Virus record (IMG/VR): IMGVR_UViG_3300028025_006912
Location: 1-28,161 of that record
Direction: 5' to 3' (one strand)
Source of the DNA: a virus
Length of the DNA stretch: 28,161 bases
Part shown: in pieces, positions 8,963-15,670 of the stretch
How positions within the stretch are numbered: the stretch's first letter is position 1
Layout: every line of letters begins with the position of its first letter
Notes under the pieces: generated by a model
Told to the model about the DNA's origin: nothing
Seen by the model: only the letters and a program-made list of their open reading frames with translations
Database searches by the model: none
Program-made: the position numbers and the translations under genes

Positions 8963-9757
8963 ATGGCAACAAAGGATTCAGGCGGCAAAATTCCAGGAGT
9001 ACCAACGATTGGTACGCCCACGCTTGCTTCAGGTACTTCTGCATCTGTTGCCTTTACGGCTCCTACCTACATAGGTAAAGGAACAATCACCTATAGGGCA
9101 ACAGCAAGTTCTGGACAATCAGCAATTGGTAGTTCGAGCCCCATAGTTGTAACTGGATTGACTTCTGGTAGCACGGTAACTTTTACTGTTACTGCCATAT
9201 CTTCAAGTGGTGTTGAATCTGTTGCATCATCTTCGAGTACTTCTCTTGTTATGGGTACACCGCCTTCAGCCCCAACGATTGGAACGGCAACTGCTGGGAA
9301 TGCCGAAGCAACAGTAACCTTTACTCAGGGCGCTGCTGGGACTGCTGGCGCTGCTGGAGTTACATATAGGGCTGTATCAAGCCCTGGCGGCATAGAAGCA
9401 ACTGGAGTCAATGTCACATCAATACTTGTGACTGGACTCACGAACGGAACTGCCTATACATTTACCGTAAGAGCAGAAAGTTCATACGGAAATAGTGCTT
9501 ATTCATCAGCATCAAACTCAGTTACCCCCGTTGCCCCTCCTTATTTCCCTCCATTTTTCCCACCGTTCTTTCCACCGTACTTCCCACCCTTCTTCCCGCC
9601 ATTTTTCCCTCCATACTTTCCGCCGTTTTTCCCACCCTTCTTCCCGCCTTATTTCCCACCGTTCTTCCCTCCATTTTTCCCACCGTTCTTTCCACCTTTC
9701 TTCCCCCCATACTTCCCTCCACGGTTCCCGCCATTCTTCCCACCTCGTTTTAAATAG
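8963..9757 (+). CDS. Fibronectin-III protein with C-terminal (PPxF)18 proline array (264 aa)
   Basis: Two fibronectin-type-III-like domains lie at residues about 12-98 and 99-190. Each ends in the usual pattern (VVTGLTSGSTVTFTVTAI and VTGLTNGTAYTFTVRA, with a following SS-x-SSS strand). From residue 192 the protein is eighteen uninterrupted tetrapeptides Pro-Pro-x-Phe, with x = Tyr, Phe or Arg, ending in a single Lys. Fn3 domains are common on phage virions and are thought to bind carbohydrate on cell surfaces. The array should form a stiff polyproline-II-like, strongly aromatic rod. The start lies 3 nt after the previous stop, so it is probably co-translated with the giant fibre. Its position suggests a virion surface protein. 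The downstream prolyl hydroxylases make the array a candidate substrate (inference). Confidence 0.85.
   Translation: MATKDSGGKIPGVPTIGTPTLASGTSASVAFTAPTYIGKGTITYRATASSGQSAIGSSSPIVVTGLTSGSTVTFTVTAISSSGVESVASSSSTSLVMGTPPSAPTIGTATAGNAEATVTFTQGAAGTAGAAGVTYRAVSSPGGIEATGVNVTSILVTGLTNGTAYTFTVRAESSYGNSAYSSASNSVTPVAPPYFPPFFPPFFPPYFPPFFPPFFPPYFPPFFPPFFPPYFPPFFPPFFPPFFPPFFPPYFPPRFPPFFPPRFK
9536..9751 (+). repeat. Eighteen 12-bp units encoding Pro-Pro-[Y/F/R]-Phe
   Basis: The DNA is built from C/T-rich 12-bp units (CCN-CCN-TWY/CGN-TTY), so the plus strand is almost purely pyrimidine and the minus strand purine. At protein level the third residue follows Y-F-F-Y-F-F-Y-F-F-Y-F-F-F-F-Y-R-F-R. The higher-order period is therefore three units (36 bp) for the first twelve. 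Third-base variation shows the tract is not a fresh slippage product. The purine/pyrimidine strand bias explains long spurious minus-strand ORFs over it. Confidence 0.95.
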
Positions 9758-9758
9758 A

Positions 9759-9764
9759 TACAAT
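9759..9764 (+). promoter_or_regulatory. -10 element (TACAAT) for the first oxygenase gene, near-leaderless
   Basis: TACAAT ends 10 nt before the ATG at 9775. No Shine-Dalgarno sequence is visible in the 17-nt gap between genes. This fits a near-leaderless transcript starting the accessory block. I see no convincing -35 box because the upstream DNA is the C/T-rich repeat. Confidence 0.4.
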
Positions 9765-9774
9765 TTATCCTGCT

Positions 9775-10518
9775 ATGGATGAAGCAGAATTTCTTGAACG
9801 ATACTGGAAAGACGGTTTTGTTGTATTAAGAAATTTAATATCGGACGATAAAATCAATGCATTTCTGGATAAACATCGTCCCATTGATTCTAAATTAGAG
9901 GAAAAAATACAGTTTTATCCAACATATATAAAAAGGGATGAGTATACAAGGAGCGAAGAAATACGGGATATTCTTTGCTCTAGCGAAATATATAAGTACC
10001 TAAAATTTTTTAACAAACACTATGCATTGAATATGACAGAAGCACGGATTGGCACATCTGGAATCAAATGGCATAGCGATGACCTGAGAGCAATAGATTT
10101 TGAAGAAAATATGTCTCTCGGTGTTCATGTCGCTTTGAGCGATGTTGATATAAAATGCGGGCCATTCGAGATTGTTCCAGGGTCTCACAAATTTAAAAGA
10201 GATAGCAATATTATAAACCAAGTAAATTGTCAGAGCGATTTTGAATCTTGTTACAATTACAACGAAGAACTAGTCATGAATTCTGGTATTGACCCATATA
10301 TTTTTGAGGGCAAGCGCGGAGATGTTTTAATATGGCATGGCCATAGCATACACCGCGGAGGAAAAGTTGTGGACTGGGAAATTGGCAGAGAAGTTATATT
10401 CGGGCACTTCGAGTTTATAGATGATAAAGAAGCGCTAACATGTTTATCTGGAAAGAACAATCCTAGGCTCGGGTACGAAAACGGCCTATTCTATGTTGCA
10501 GGGAATTATCATGAGTGA
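9775..10518 (+). CDS. PhyH-like 2OG-Fe(II) oxygenase (247 aa)
   Basis: It resembles phytanoyl-CoA dioxygenase-family enzymes, cytosolic iron(II)/2-oxoglutarate oxygenases. The N-terminus has the family pattern YWKDGFVVLRNLIS. The iron site is H100-S-D102 (KWHSDD) with the distal histidine at H193 (GDVLIWHGHSIHRGG). R205 (IGREVIF) probably binds 2-oxoglutarate. A CGPFEIVPGSHK motif at 128-139 is also diagnostic of PhyH. The length is typical. It is the first accessory gene after the fibre module and its 3' end overlaps the next oxygenase by 8 bp. It is the only clear PhyH member here; the other oxygenases are mostly prolyl-hydroxylase-like. The substrate is unknown. Confidence 0.85.
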   Translation: MDEAEFLERYWKDGFVVLRNLISDDKINAFLDKHRPIDSKLEEKIQFYPTYIKRDEYTRSEEIRDILCSSEIYKYLKFFNKHYALNMTEARIGTSGIKWHSDDLRAIDFEENMSLGVHVALSDVDIKCGPFEIVPGSHKFKRDSNIINQVNCQSDFESCYNYNEELVMNSGIDPYIFEGKRGDVLIWHGHSIHRGGKVVDWEIGREVIFGHFEFIDDKEALTCLSGKNNPRLGYENGLFYVAGNYHE

Positions 10519-11149
10519 GAATATTGGACCATGGAAAGTCAAGCCAGGGCATTTCGGGAATAGCACTGACAACATACACATAATCAAAAATTTTATTGAT
10601 TCTGATGATGTAAAAAAAATATCAATGTTTGCAAGAAACATAAAAGAGTGGTCGAACCAGGATGATACCGATAGGTACGACGAAAACGGAACATGTATAT
10701 ATAACGCCTCTTATTGGAATGACAGGCAGTGCAGCCATGACATACTAGAGCGAATTGGTCCAGATATATATTCGCTTATAAACTCATACATTGAAAAAAT
10801 GGCACAGTACATCAATTCTGCTTTTTCGTGCCGAGTATCCAATAGGCCGCCGTGCATCATTAGGTGGTTTGAGGGGATTGAGCAAAGGCCGCATGCCGAT
10901 AAGCAGTTAGAAGATGGCTCCCCAAACCCTTTCCCAGATTATGATATAAACTCTTTGTTTTATTATAATGACGACTTTGATGGCGGAGAGTTATATTACC
11001 CAGACCATGACTTGGTTATTAAGCCTGAACCTGGACTCGCTGTTCTGCATCCAGGAGACATCAACTACCTTCACGGGGTAAAAATGGTTACATCAGGTGA
11101 TAGATTTACCACGCCAGCATTTTATACAGTCGAGGAGTTTGTAAATTGA
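10511..11149 (+). CDS. Prolyl-4-hydroxylase-like 2OG-Fe(II) oxygenase (212 aa)
   Basis: The double-stranded beta-helix iron site is H128-A-D130, with distal H188 (NYLHGVKMV) and 2-oxoglutarate-binding R198 (SGDRFTT). Between them is the hallmark YYNDDFDGGELYYP, followed by IKPEPGLAVLHPGD. This is the layout of prolyl 4-hydroxylase alpha-subunit-like proteins. I place the start at 10511 because AGGGA lies about 7 nt upstream; this overlaps the stop of the PhyH gene. The stop overlaps a TTG start of the next small gene, indicating an operon. About 100 N-terminal residues precede the catalytic core and probably form substrate-binding helices. Confidence 0.9.
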   Translation: MSENIGPWKVKPGHFGNSTDNIHIIKNFIDSDDVKKISMFARNIKEWSNQDDTDRYDENGTCIYNASYWNDRQCSHDILERIGPDIYSLINSYIEKMAQYINSAFSCRVSNRPPCIIRWFEGIEQRPHADKQLEDGSPNPFPDYDINSLFYYNDDFDGGELYYPDHDLVIKPEPGLAVLHPGDINYLHGVKMVTSGDRFTTPAFYTVEEFVN

Positions 11150-11439
11150 TTCCAAATAATCAAAATGATGATAATAAGGAAAGCACCTCAGAGCAGTGGT
11201 CTGATAAAACTTTGTTGAATTTAATTGCCGATAGGTATCACCATATGGGCATGACTGGGGCAGAAGCGATAGTAGCAGTCTGGACAGAAATCGTAGATGG
11301 CAAACTACCTCAAATAAGAGAGGAGTTGGGGATACCAGAAGAACTTGGAGTAATCCATGCAATAAATACACTCTCCAAGGAACTTGGCATGATTGGAATG
11401 TTGCATATTCCAAAAACCGATAAGTATTTGCTTAAATAA
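11146..11439 (+). CDS. Unknown small protein (97 aa), TTG start
   Basis: The TTG start overlaps the previous stop (TTGA) and has a good Shine-Dalgarno GAGGAG 8 nt upstream, which supports this rare start. The protein has a polar Asn/Asp-rich N-terminus (MIPNNQNDDNKEST) and then predicted amphipathic helices (LLNLIADRYHHMG, AIVAVWTEIVDGK, VIHAINTLSKELGMIGML). There is no signal peptide or membrane segment. I do not recognise the family. Translational coupling to an oxygenase suggests a partner or adaptor role, but that is inference. Confidence 0.65.
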   Translation: MIPNNQNDDNKESTSEQWSDKTLLNLIADRYHHMGMTGAEAIVAVWTEIVDGKLPQIREELGIPEELGVIHAINTLSKELGMIGMLHIPKTDKYLLK

Positions 11440-11463
11440 GTTTTCGCTTAACAGAATAGTTGG

Positions 11464-11469
11464 TATGAT
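11464..11469 (+). promoter_or_regulatory. -10 box TATGAT of a leaderless promoter
   Basis: TATGAT ends exactly 6 nt before the ATG at 11476, so transcription would begin at or within a base or two of the A of ATG. The 36-bp gap between genes has no Shine-Dalgarno sequence. The -35 region is weak (TTTTCG at 11441-11446, 17 bp spacer). Confidence 0.6.
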
Positions 11470-11475
11470 TAAAAC

Positions 11476-12117
11476 ATGATTAGCACATATATCAATGACC
11501 CCAAATTCGGAATTATTCTTTATAAAAATGCACTCCCGAAAGAACTCAATCTAGTTGAAAGACTAGAAAATACAATTGGTTCAAGTGAAACCCCACCCTT
11601 CATGTGGATGGATGCTCTTGTCGGAGATTCTGTAAAAATGCCAGAATATCGGGATTGCGTCGATTGCAAAATTGGGACAGAGCACCTGAATCATTGTCCT
11701 CCTCAATTTTCAGAGTTGAAGAGTATCTATAACGATACAAACACTGGTCTTAGAATTTGCCTTCAGGACTATCAAAGCCGCTACAACATAAACATGGAAT
11801 TTATGGAAGCCATTAATTATGTGAGGTACGGAGTTGGGCAGCATTTTGCTGTTCATACAGACCACGGATTTTCCTACAACTGCACCGTATCGTCTGTCAT
11901 GTACCTAAATGATGATTACGATGGTGGTGAACTTTGGTTCCCGTATTTGGATATTACGATTAAGCCAGAATATGGAGACATCATTCTGTTCCCATCTACA
12001 TTCATTTATGCTCATGCGTCAAAGCCAGTAACAAGAGGCGTTAAATACGCTGCTGTAACAATGTTCGACTATAACGATAGGACCCATAAGCCAGAACACT
12101 ATATGTACGGTCAGTAG
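11476..12117 (+). CDS. Prolyl-4-hydroxylase-like 2OG-Fe(II) oxygenase (213 aa)
   Basis: The iron site is H127-T-D129 (FAVHTDHGF) with distal H180 (IYAHASKPV). The residue usually Arg after G-x is Lys190 (RGVKYAAVTMF). Lys at this place is what animal collagen prolyl-4-hydroxylase uses to hold 2-oxoglutarate. The core strand MYLNDDYDGGELWFPYLD is classic for the family. A Cys-rich stretch (DCVDCKIG and HCPPQF, residues 60-77) precedes the core and might bind metal or form a disulfide. The gene has its own leaderless promoter and no SD. It is followed 9 nt later by the NAD-binding protein. Confidence 0.9.
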   Translation: MISTYINDPKFGIILYKNALPKELNLVERLENTIGSSETPPFMWMDALVGDSVKMPEYRDCVDCKIGTEHLNHCPPQFSELKSIYNDTNTGLRICLQDYQSRYNINMEFMEAINYVRYGVGQHFAVHTDHGFSYNCTVSSVMYLNDDYDGGELWFPYLDITIKPEYGDIILFPSTFIYAHASKPVTRGVKYAAVTMFDYNDRTHKPEHYMYGQ

Positions 12118-12126
12118 GGTTCATAA

Positions 12127-12678
12127 ATGGCAAGTATAGGAATAATCTCAGTTGGCTCTATGGGCTCAACTCTGATTGAGTCATTGTCAAGTAGCGACAA
12201 TAAAATCTTTGCTGTCATAAGTGAGCGTTCCGAAGAAACAATTAAAAATGCAGAACGCTTAAAAATCAACATAGTTAATGACTATGAAGAACTGTTCAAA
12301 TTATCCGATTTTGTTTTTTGCATTCTTAGGACTAGCGCTTGGAGAGATTTTTCCGAAATGGCAGTTGCTTTGAATTTTGACGGAATATATGTAGATTTCA
12401 ATGGTCTGCAAAAAAATGATATTGACTGGATTGAATCAAATTTCAAAAATTCTGGTGTTTGCTATGTGGACGCAGCACTTCGCGCTTGGCCGACATCGGA
12501 GCATAAAGAGATACCCAATGCGGATAATCCTGAATTCTTAAACTTTGAACCACGGACAATGTATCTCCACGGGGAAAAATCAGAAGAACTTATTTCAATC
12601 TTTTGCGATAAGTTTTGGAAGTTTGTTATTTGCGAAAAGAGCGCAAAGTCAAAAGTGCTAGAAATCGCAGGGCGATAA
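12127..12678 (+). CDS. Truncated NAD(P)-binding dehydrogenase, 6PGDH/3-hydroxyisobutyrate-type (183 aa)
   Basis: The N-terminal Rossmann fold is clear: GIISVGSMGSTLIESL (residues 5-20) is the G-x(4)-G-x-M-G dinucleotide-binding motif of 6-phosphogluconate / beta-hydroxyacid dehydrogenases. ADH-like strands follow (SDFVFCILRTSAW, GIYVDFNGL, CYVDAALRAWPTS; the last matches the family's D-A-P/A-x-G-x-P region). The helical C-terminal domain, normally another 110-130 residues with the catalytic Lys, is absent: the protein stops soon after KSAKSKVLEIAGR. It may be a natural one-domain cofactor-binding protein or a truncated relic. It ends 4 bp from the convergent FkbM-like gene. Confidence 0.65.
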   Translation: MASIGIISVGSMGSTLIESLSSSDNKIFAVISERSEETIKNAERLKINIVNDYEELFKLSDFVFCILRTSAWRDFSEMAVALNFDGIYVDFNGLQKNDIDWIESNFKNSGVCYVDAALRAWPTSEHKEIPNADNPEFLNFEPRTMYLHGEKSEELISIFCDKFWKFVICEKSAKSKVLEIAGR

Positions 12679-12682
12679 TCGT

Positions 12683-13285
12683 TTATCCGATTCGGAAAGA
12701 ATACCCGTATTTATCGTACGGTATCACGCTTGTGTCAACCCACCAGTCCTCATTGACACCCTGAACAATTAATCTATAACCAAAAGAACTAAGTATCAAC
12801 CTTTGGGCACTTCTTAACTCGGTCATCCTGTAGTCTGTTATTACCCCATGTTCAATGGTCATCAAAGAAAATCTATACTCTGAGAGTGGAAGAGCGATAA
12901 GACCAAGCAAGTTTGCCTGCTTTGGCTGGTCATCGATGTCTATTTGCAGATAGTCAATCTGCTTTGGAAAATTATTGGCGGCAAAGTATTCTCTGTAATC
13001 AAATGTAATTGCGTCATGATTGATACATGGATTTTCTCTAGTATCGTTATATAGCGCTGACATTTCATCATCTATCTCGATTGATACTCCGCGCCAGTTG
13101 AACTCACTTTCAAGAAGGTATGTGTTGTTACCAATTACTGGATGGCCACCGCCTATCTCAACATATGTGCCTTCCCTCTTGCCAGATAGCGAATTTAATA
13201 CCCATTGGTCTTGCCCCTCCATTGAGTTTGATTTTCCATAATTTATGGTCTGTGGTATTTCGCTTCCAGGGCCGTTCCAGTACAT
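12683..13285 (-). CDS. FkbM-like SAM-dependent methyltransferase (200 aa)
   Basis: GQDQWVLNSL followed by GTYVEIGGGHP (residues 39-49), NNTYLLE and WRGVSIEID (64-72) is the order seen in FkbM-type methyltransferases: a gln-asp helix, motif I with E-I-G-x-G, then the acidic residue closing strand 2 (E70). IDYLQIDIDDQP continues the pattern (usual I-D-x-L-x-I-D-x-E/D-G). FkbM enzymes O-methylate sugars or hydroxylated products. I chose Met at 13285 because AAAGG sits 7 nt upstream; a longer reading frame to 13417 would cross the divergent gene's promoter and start. It is one of only three minus-strand genes in the window. Confidence 0.75.
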   Translation of the reverse strand: MYWNGPGSEIPQTINYGKSNSMEGQDQWVLNSLSGKREGTYVEIGGGHPVIGNNTYLLESEFNWRGVSIEIDDEMSALYNDTRENPCINHDAITFDYREYFAANNFPKQIDYLQIDIDDQPKQANLLGLIALPLSEYRFSLMTIEHGVITDYRMTELRSAQRLILSSFGYRLIVQGVNEDWWVDTSVIPYDKYGYSFRIG

Positions 13286-13298
13286 CGCTTGCCTTTCA

Positions 13299-13327
13299 TT
13301 GGTAACGATAAAATAACAGCCTATACT
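13299..13327 (+). promoter_or_regulatory. Leaderless promoter (TTGGTA-17-TATACT) for the GTG-start oxygenase
   Basis: The -35 TTGGTA (13299-13304) and -10 TATACT (13322-13327) are separated by 17 bp, and the -10 ends 7 nt before the GTG at 13335. There is no Shine-Dalgarno sequence. The region lies between divergent starts only 49 bp apart, so expression of the two genes may be linked. Confidence 0.6.
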
Positions 13328-13334
13328 ATTTAGT

Positions 13335-13838
13335 GTGCTGTTGGATAAAAATACTGTAACCGTATTAGAATTTCCGAATTTTATGGATTCTGAGCAATGC
13401 AAAAAACTGGTCTCCATTTGCCGTTCTGAAAAAAATTCTTGGATTGGTGACAGGAATGAGTTGATGGAATTTATCCCAGAAAACCAAATACTTGAAGATA
13501 TATATAAATCTATAGTGAATTTTTTCGCTGGTGAGCCTTGTGTCCTTAAGACGAATGGAGCAATTCAGCGCTCGTCTGGAGGATTCGGTGTTGACCTGCA
13601 TAGTGATGCTGAAGGCCTAGAATCGATTCAATATGGTCTTATATTATATTTAAACAATGATTACGAGGGTGGGTATCTTGTCTACCCTTCTCTAGGGATA
13701 GCCGTAAAGCCAGAGCCAGGACTGCTAGTTCTTCATAGGGGAGATTTGCCGCACTTCGTGTCGATGTATGGCAGCGAGCAAGAAAGGTATTTAATTACTA
13801 TTTTTTTACTTTCTTACGAGGAATATTCTAGTTTGTAA
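13335..13838 (+). CDS. Compact prolyl-4-hydroxylase-like 2OG-Fe(II) oxygenase (167 aa), GTG start
   Basis: At 167 aa this is the smallest oxygenase of the set and close to the minimal double-stranded beta-helix. The iron site is H89-S-D91 (VDLHSDAEG), with distal H140 (DLPHFVSMYG) and R151 (EQERYLITIF). YLNNDYEGGYLVYPSLGIAVKPEPGLLVLHRGD is the conserved core, closest to that of the gene at 10511 (LHPGD / LHRGD). The GTG start is set by a leaderless promoter with a good -35 and -10. Its stop codon overlaps the -35 of the next gene's promoter. Confidence 0.88.
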   Translation: MLLDKNTVTVLEFPNFMDSEQCKKLVSICRSEKNSWIGDRNELMEFIPENQILEDIYKSIVNFFAGEPCVLKTNGAIQRSSGGFGVDLHSDAEGLESIQYGLILYLNNDYEGGYLVYPSLGIAVKPEPGLLVLHRGDLPHFVSMYGSEQERYLITIFLLSYEEYSSL

Positions 13839-13861
13839 AATTATGAATAGCCCTGTATAAT
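13833..13861 (+). promoter_or_regulatory. Strong leaderless promoter TTGTAA-17-TATAAT
   Basis: The -35 TTGTAA (13833-13838) includes the stop codon of the preceding gene. The -10 TATAAT (13856-13861, preceded by TG) is consensus, with a 17-bp spacer. The ATG lies 6 nt after the -10 and no SD is present. This is the best-formed promoter in the window and probably drives the operon through at least 15670. Confidence 0.75.
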
Positions 13862-13867
13862 CCACAT

Positions 13868-14575
13868 ATGCCAAAATTTACACTAACAAAAATGACCCAA
13901 AATCCACCAGAAATAAAGCAGTCACGCATAAAGCGCGAGTGGATGGATGACACACACAACAAGCACGCATATCAGTGTCTGCCAATGACATATGCAAATG
14001 TCTATGGCTGGGAGTTAGTTCTACAGCAAGATGTTGTTGTTCAGTGGGATGGAGGAAATACAACACCGACCATTATTTCTGGTGCCGAATATGAGGGTCG
14101 TCAAATTGCATACGGCGGAATTATTGGAATGGTTTCATTCTCTACTGGGTGGGCATTTGGAACAGAAGATGGATACGAGACATGGATTGGTGGCTCTCCA
14201 AATTACATGGTTGACGGTGCCGCTCCATTGAATGCAATTATTCCGAGTAGTTGGTGGCCAGATGAGTTCCAGATGAATTGGATGATTACAAAGATTGGCG
14301 AGCCTGTAGTTTTTGAGGCTGGAATGCCTTTTATGTTTTTCTCAATGTTCGATAGTTCTATTCATGAAAGTACTGAATTTGTAGTAGAAAATTTGTGGGA
14401 TAAGCCAGATTTGATGGAAGCAAGGCAGAAATACGGCGATGCCAAGATGAAAAACAATCAAGAGAACCCATGGACATGGACCAAAGGAATTAGAACTGGA
14501 CTTGACGCTGATGGAAATCGCATTGGCCCAGCATTCGTCGGGCTTCCAAAATTAAACGAGCCAACTGGAGACTGA
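13868..14575 (+). CDS. DUF6065-like protein (235 aa)
   Basis: REWMDDTHNKHAYQCLPMTYAN followed by GWELVLQQDVVVQWDGG, a central GYETWIGGSPNY, then FQMNWMITKIGEPVVFEAGMPF matches my memory of the DUF6065 family (R-x-W-M-D-x-T, R/Q-C-L-P-L/M, A-N-x-x-G-W, W-x-G-G, F-E-A-G-x-P). The fold is probably cupin-like/beta-rich. Its function is not known; relatives often sit beside oxygenases. There is no signal peptide. It is the first gene behind the strongest promoter of the window. A small gene follows one base after its stop. Family assignment is by eye and should be checked by profile search. Confidence 0.7.
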   Translation: MPKFTLTKMTQNPPEIKQSRIKREWMDDTHNKHAYQCLPMTYANVYGWELVLQQDVVVQWDGGNTTPTIISGAEYEGRQIAYGGIIGMVSFSTGWAFGTEDGYETWIGGSPNYMVDGAAPLNAIIPSSWWPDEFQMNWMITKIGEPVVFEAGMPFMFFSMFDSSIHESTEFVVENLWDKPDLMEARQKYGDAKMKNNQENPWTWTKGIRTGLDADGNRIGPAFVGLPKLNEPTGD

Positions 14576-14576
14576 A

Positions 14577-14807
14577 ATGAAACTTGGAAAATTTGACGAG
14601 CAAAAAGCAATTGACGAAGCAGTATTTTTTCTTTCTAAATCAATAGCCACACTTTCATCAATCCTGGGCATTGATATCAATACTTTTGACCCATCAGAAA
14701 AAAATCCTTACCAAGAATCGGATGTGTTATTCTTTGCGTATGCGGTCTTGCAGCATGAAGCAACAAGCCTGAATAAAATTTTAGGGAGCCAAAATGAGCA
14801 GCATTGA
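14577..14807 (+). CDS. Unknown small helical protein (76 aa)
   Basis: GGAG lies 6 nt before the ATG. The start is one base after the DUF6065 stop and the end overlaps the next small gene by 14 bp. The core FFLSKSIATLSSILGIDINTF (residues 17-37) resembles a segment of the 93-aa protein at 15667 (FCSKNLASLLYVLGYERSEF), so the two appear distantly related. The C-terminal half (LFFAYAVLQHEATSLNKIL) also looks helical. I do not recognise a family. Confidence 0.65.
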   Translation: MKLGKFDEQKAIDEAVFFLSKSIATLSSILGIDINTFDPSEKNPYQESDVLFFAYAVLQHEATSLNKILGSQNEQH

Positions 14808-14988
14808 TGGTGGAAACGAATTCGATATGGGGCTGCGAAAAGGCGAATCAGTAACTGACCTTCCAGACTGGGATAACGAAGTAATTGAATGGGATTCTTC
14901 CACTGGGATTTACTATGTCGCTGGAAAGCCAGTCAGCATGTGCCAAGGAGTTGCAATGTTTGAAGAGAAAAAAGATGGCGACAAATAA
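14794..14988 (+). CDS. Unknown small acidic protein (64 aa)
   Basis: GGGAG is placed just upstream of the ATG. It overlaps the gene before it (14 bp) and the oxygenase after it (14 bp), typical of translational coupling. The protein is rich in Asp/Glu and Gly (SIDGGNEFDMG, LPDWDNEVIEWDSSTG), with IYYVAGKPVSMCQG and a charged tail. There is no known domain. Given its size and position inside an oxygenase operon it might be a peptide substrate or an accessory protein, but nothing in the sequence proves this. Confidence 0.6.
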   Translation: MSSIDGGNEFDMGLRKGESVTDLPDWDNEVIEWDSSTGIYYVAGKPVSMCQGVAMFEEKKDGDK

Positions 14989-15670
14989 TCCACAGGTATT
15001 GCTATTTACTAATTATCTTGAAGATTTTGAGTGGAAGCAGATAAAAGATTATGCAGAGAAAATGGAGCATGACTTCGATTATCTTGGTTCTGGCGATAGC
15101 CCAATAAGATTTAAAAAGGTAAAACACTCAAGGCTTAATCACATTGAATATGAGCGTTGTTTTATACTAGAAGATGAAGAATATCAACTGATTAGAACAA
15201 AGCAAAAGCCAGAACCATACCCAGAAAGCATGGGTAATGAGACTGACTGGCAGACATTAATGCATAGACCAATTGACGAAAATATAAAGAACTTGCTCTC
15301 AAAAGTTTTAGACAAATCTCAAGAAATAATCTTTGAAATTTTCGGAGATAAGACTGTTTGGGAGTTTGGCCCATACCTGTCAATGTATGGGGAGGGAAAG
15401 TCGCTGAGGCTTCACTGCGACGGATTTCAGTATGGAATGGATGGGTATCCACAAACTGATTATTCGACTGTTTATTATATAAATGATGACTATTCTGGAG
15501 GGGAGTACACGATTCCAGCAATGGGCATCACATACAAGCCCGTGGCCAATTCAATGTTATTGGTTTCAAATTCGCCGCACGAAGATGCTGCGCATAGTGT
15601 AGGTAAAGTGCTATCTGGCAATAGGTTTATGTCGGCTGGATTTTTTACGATAGATAAGGGAAACCAATGA
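14975..15670 (+). CDS. Prolyl-4-hydroxylase-like 2OG-Fe(II) oxygenase (231 aa)
   Basis: I begin at the ATG at 14975 (MATNNPQVLLFTNYL), which has GAAGAGA upstream; an in-frame ATG at 14885 would add 30 residues with no family resemblance. The iron site is H147-C-D149 (RLHCDGFQ), with distal H207 (EDAAHSVGKV) and R217 (SGNRFMSAGFF). The core YYINDDYSGGEYTIPAMGITYKP fits the family. Compared with other members it has a longer N-terminal helical part of about 130 residues. It overlaps the small acidic gene before it by 14 bp, and its stop overlaps the next ATG (ATGA). Confidence 0.88.
   Translation: MATNNPQVLLFTNYLEDFEWKQIKDYAEKMEHDFDYLGSGDSPIRFKKVKHSRLNHIEYERCFILEDEEYQLIRTKQKPEPYPESMGNETDWQTLMHRPIDENIKNLLSKVLDKSQEIIFEIFGDKTVWEFGPYLSMYGEGKSLRLHCDGFQYGMDGYPQTDYSTVYYINDDYSGGEYTIPAMGITYKPVANSMLLVSNSPHEDAAHSVGKVLSGNRFMSAGFFTIDKGNQ

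Noticed and set aside
9518-9763. Long minus-strand and alternate plus-strand ORFs over the proline array
   Set aside because: They arise from the purine/pyrimidine strand bias of the 12-bp repeat. Their translations are only Glu/Arg/Trp or Ser/His/Phe runs, whereas the Fn3-PPxF frame is co-linear with recognisable domains.
11440-11475. Intrinsic terminator after the 97-aa gene
   Set aside because: TAAG-TTTTCG-CTTA forms only a 4-bp A/T-rich stem with no T-run after it. The gap is better explained by the leaderless promoter.
13285-13417. Longer N-terminus of the FkbM-like gene
   Set aside because: It would overlap the start and promoter of the divergent oxygenase, and the added residues have no family match. 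Met at 13285 has a Shine-Dalgarno sequence.
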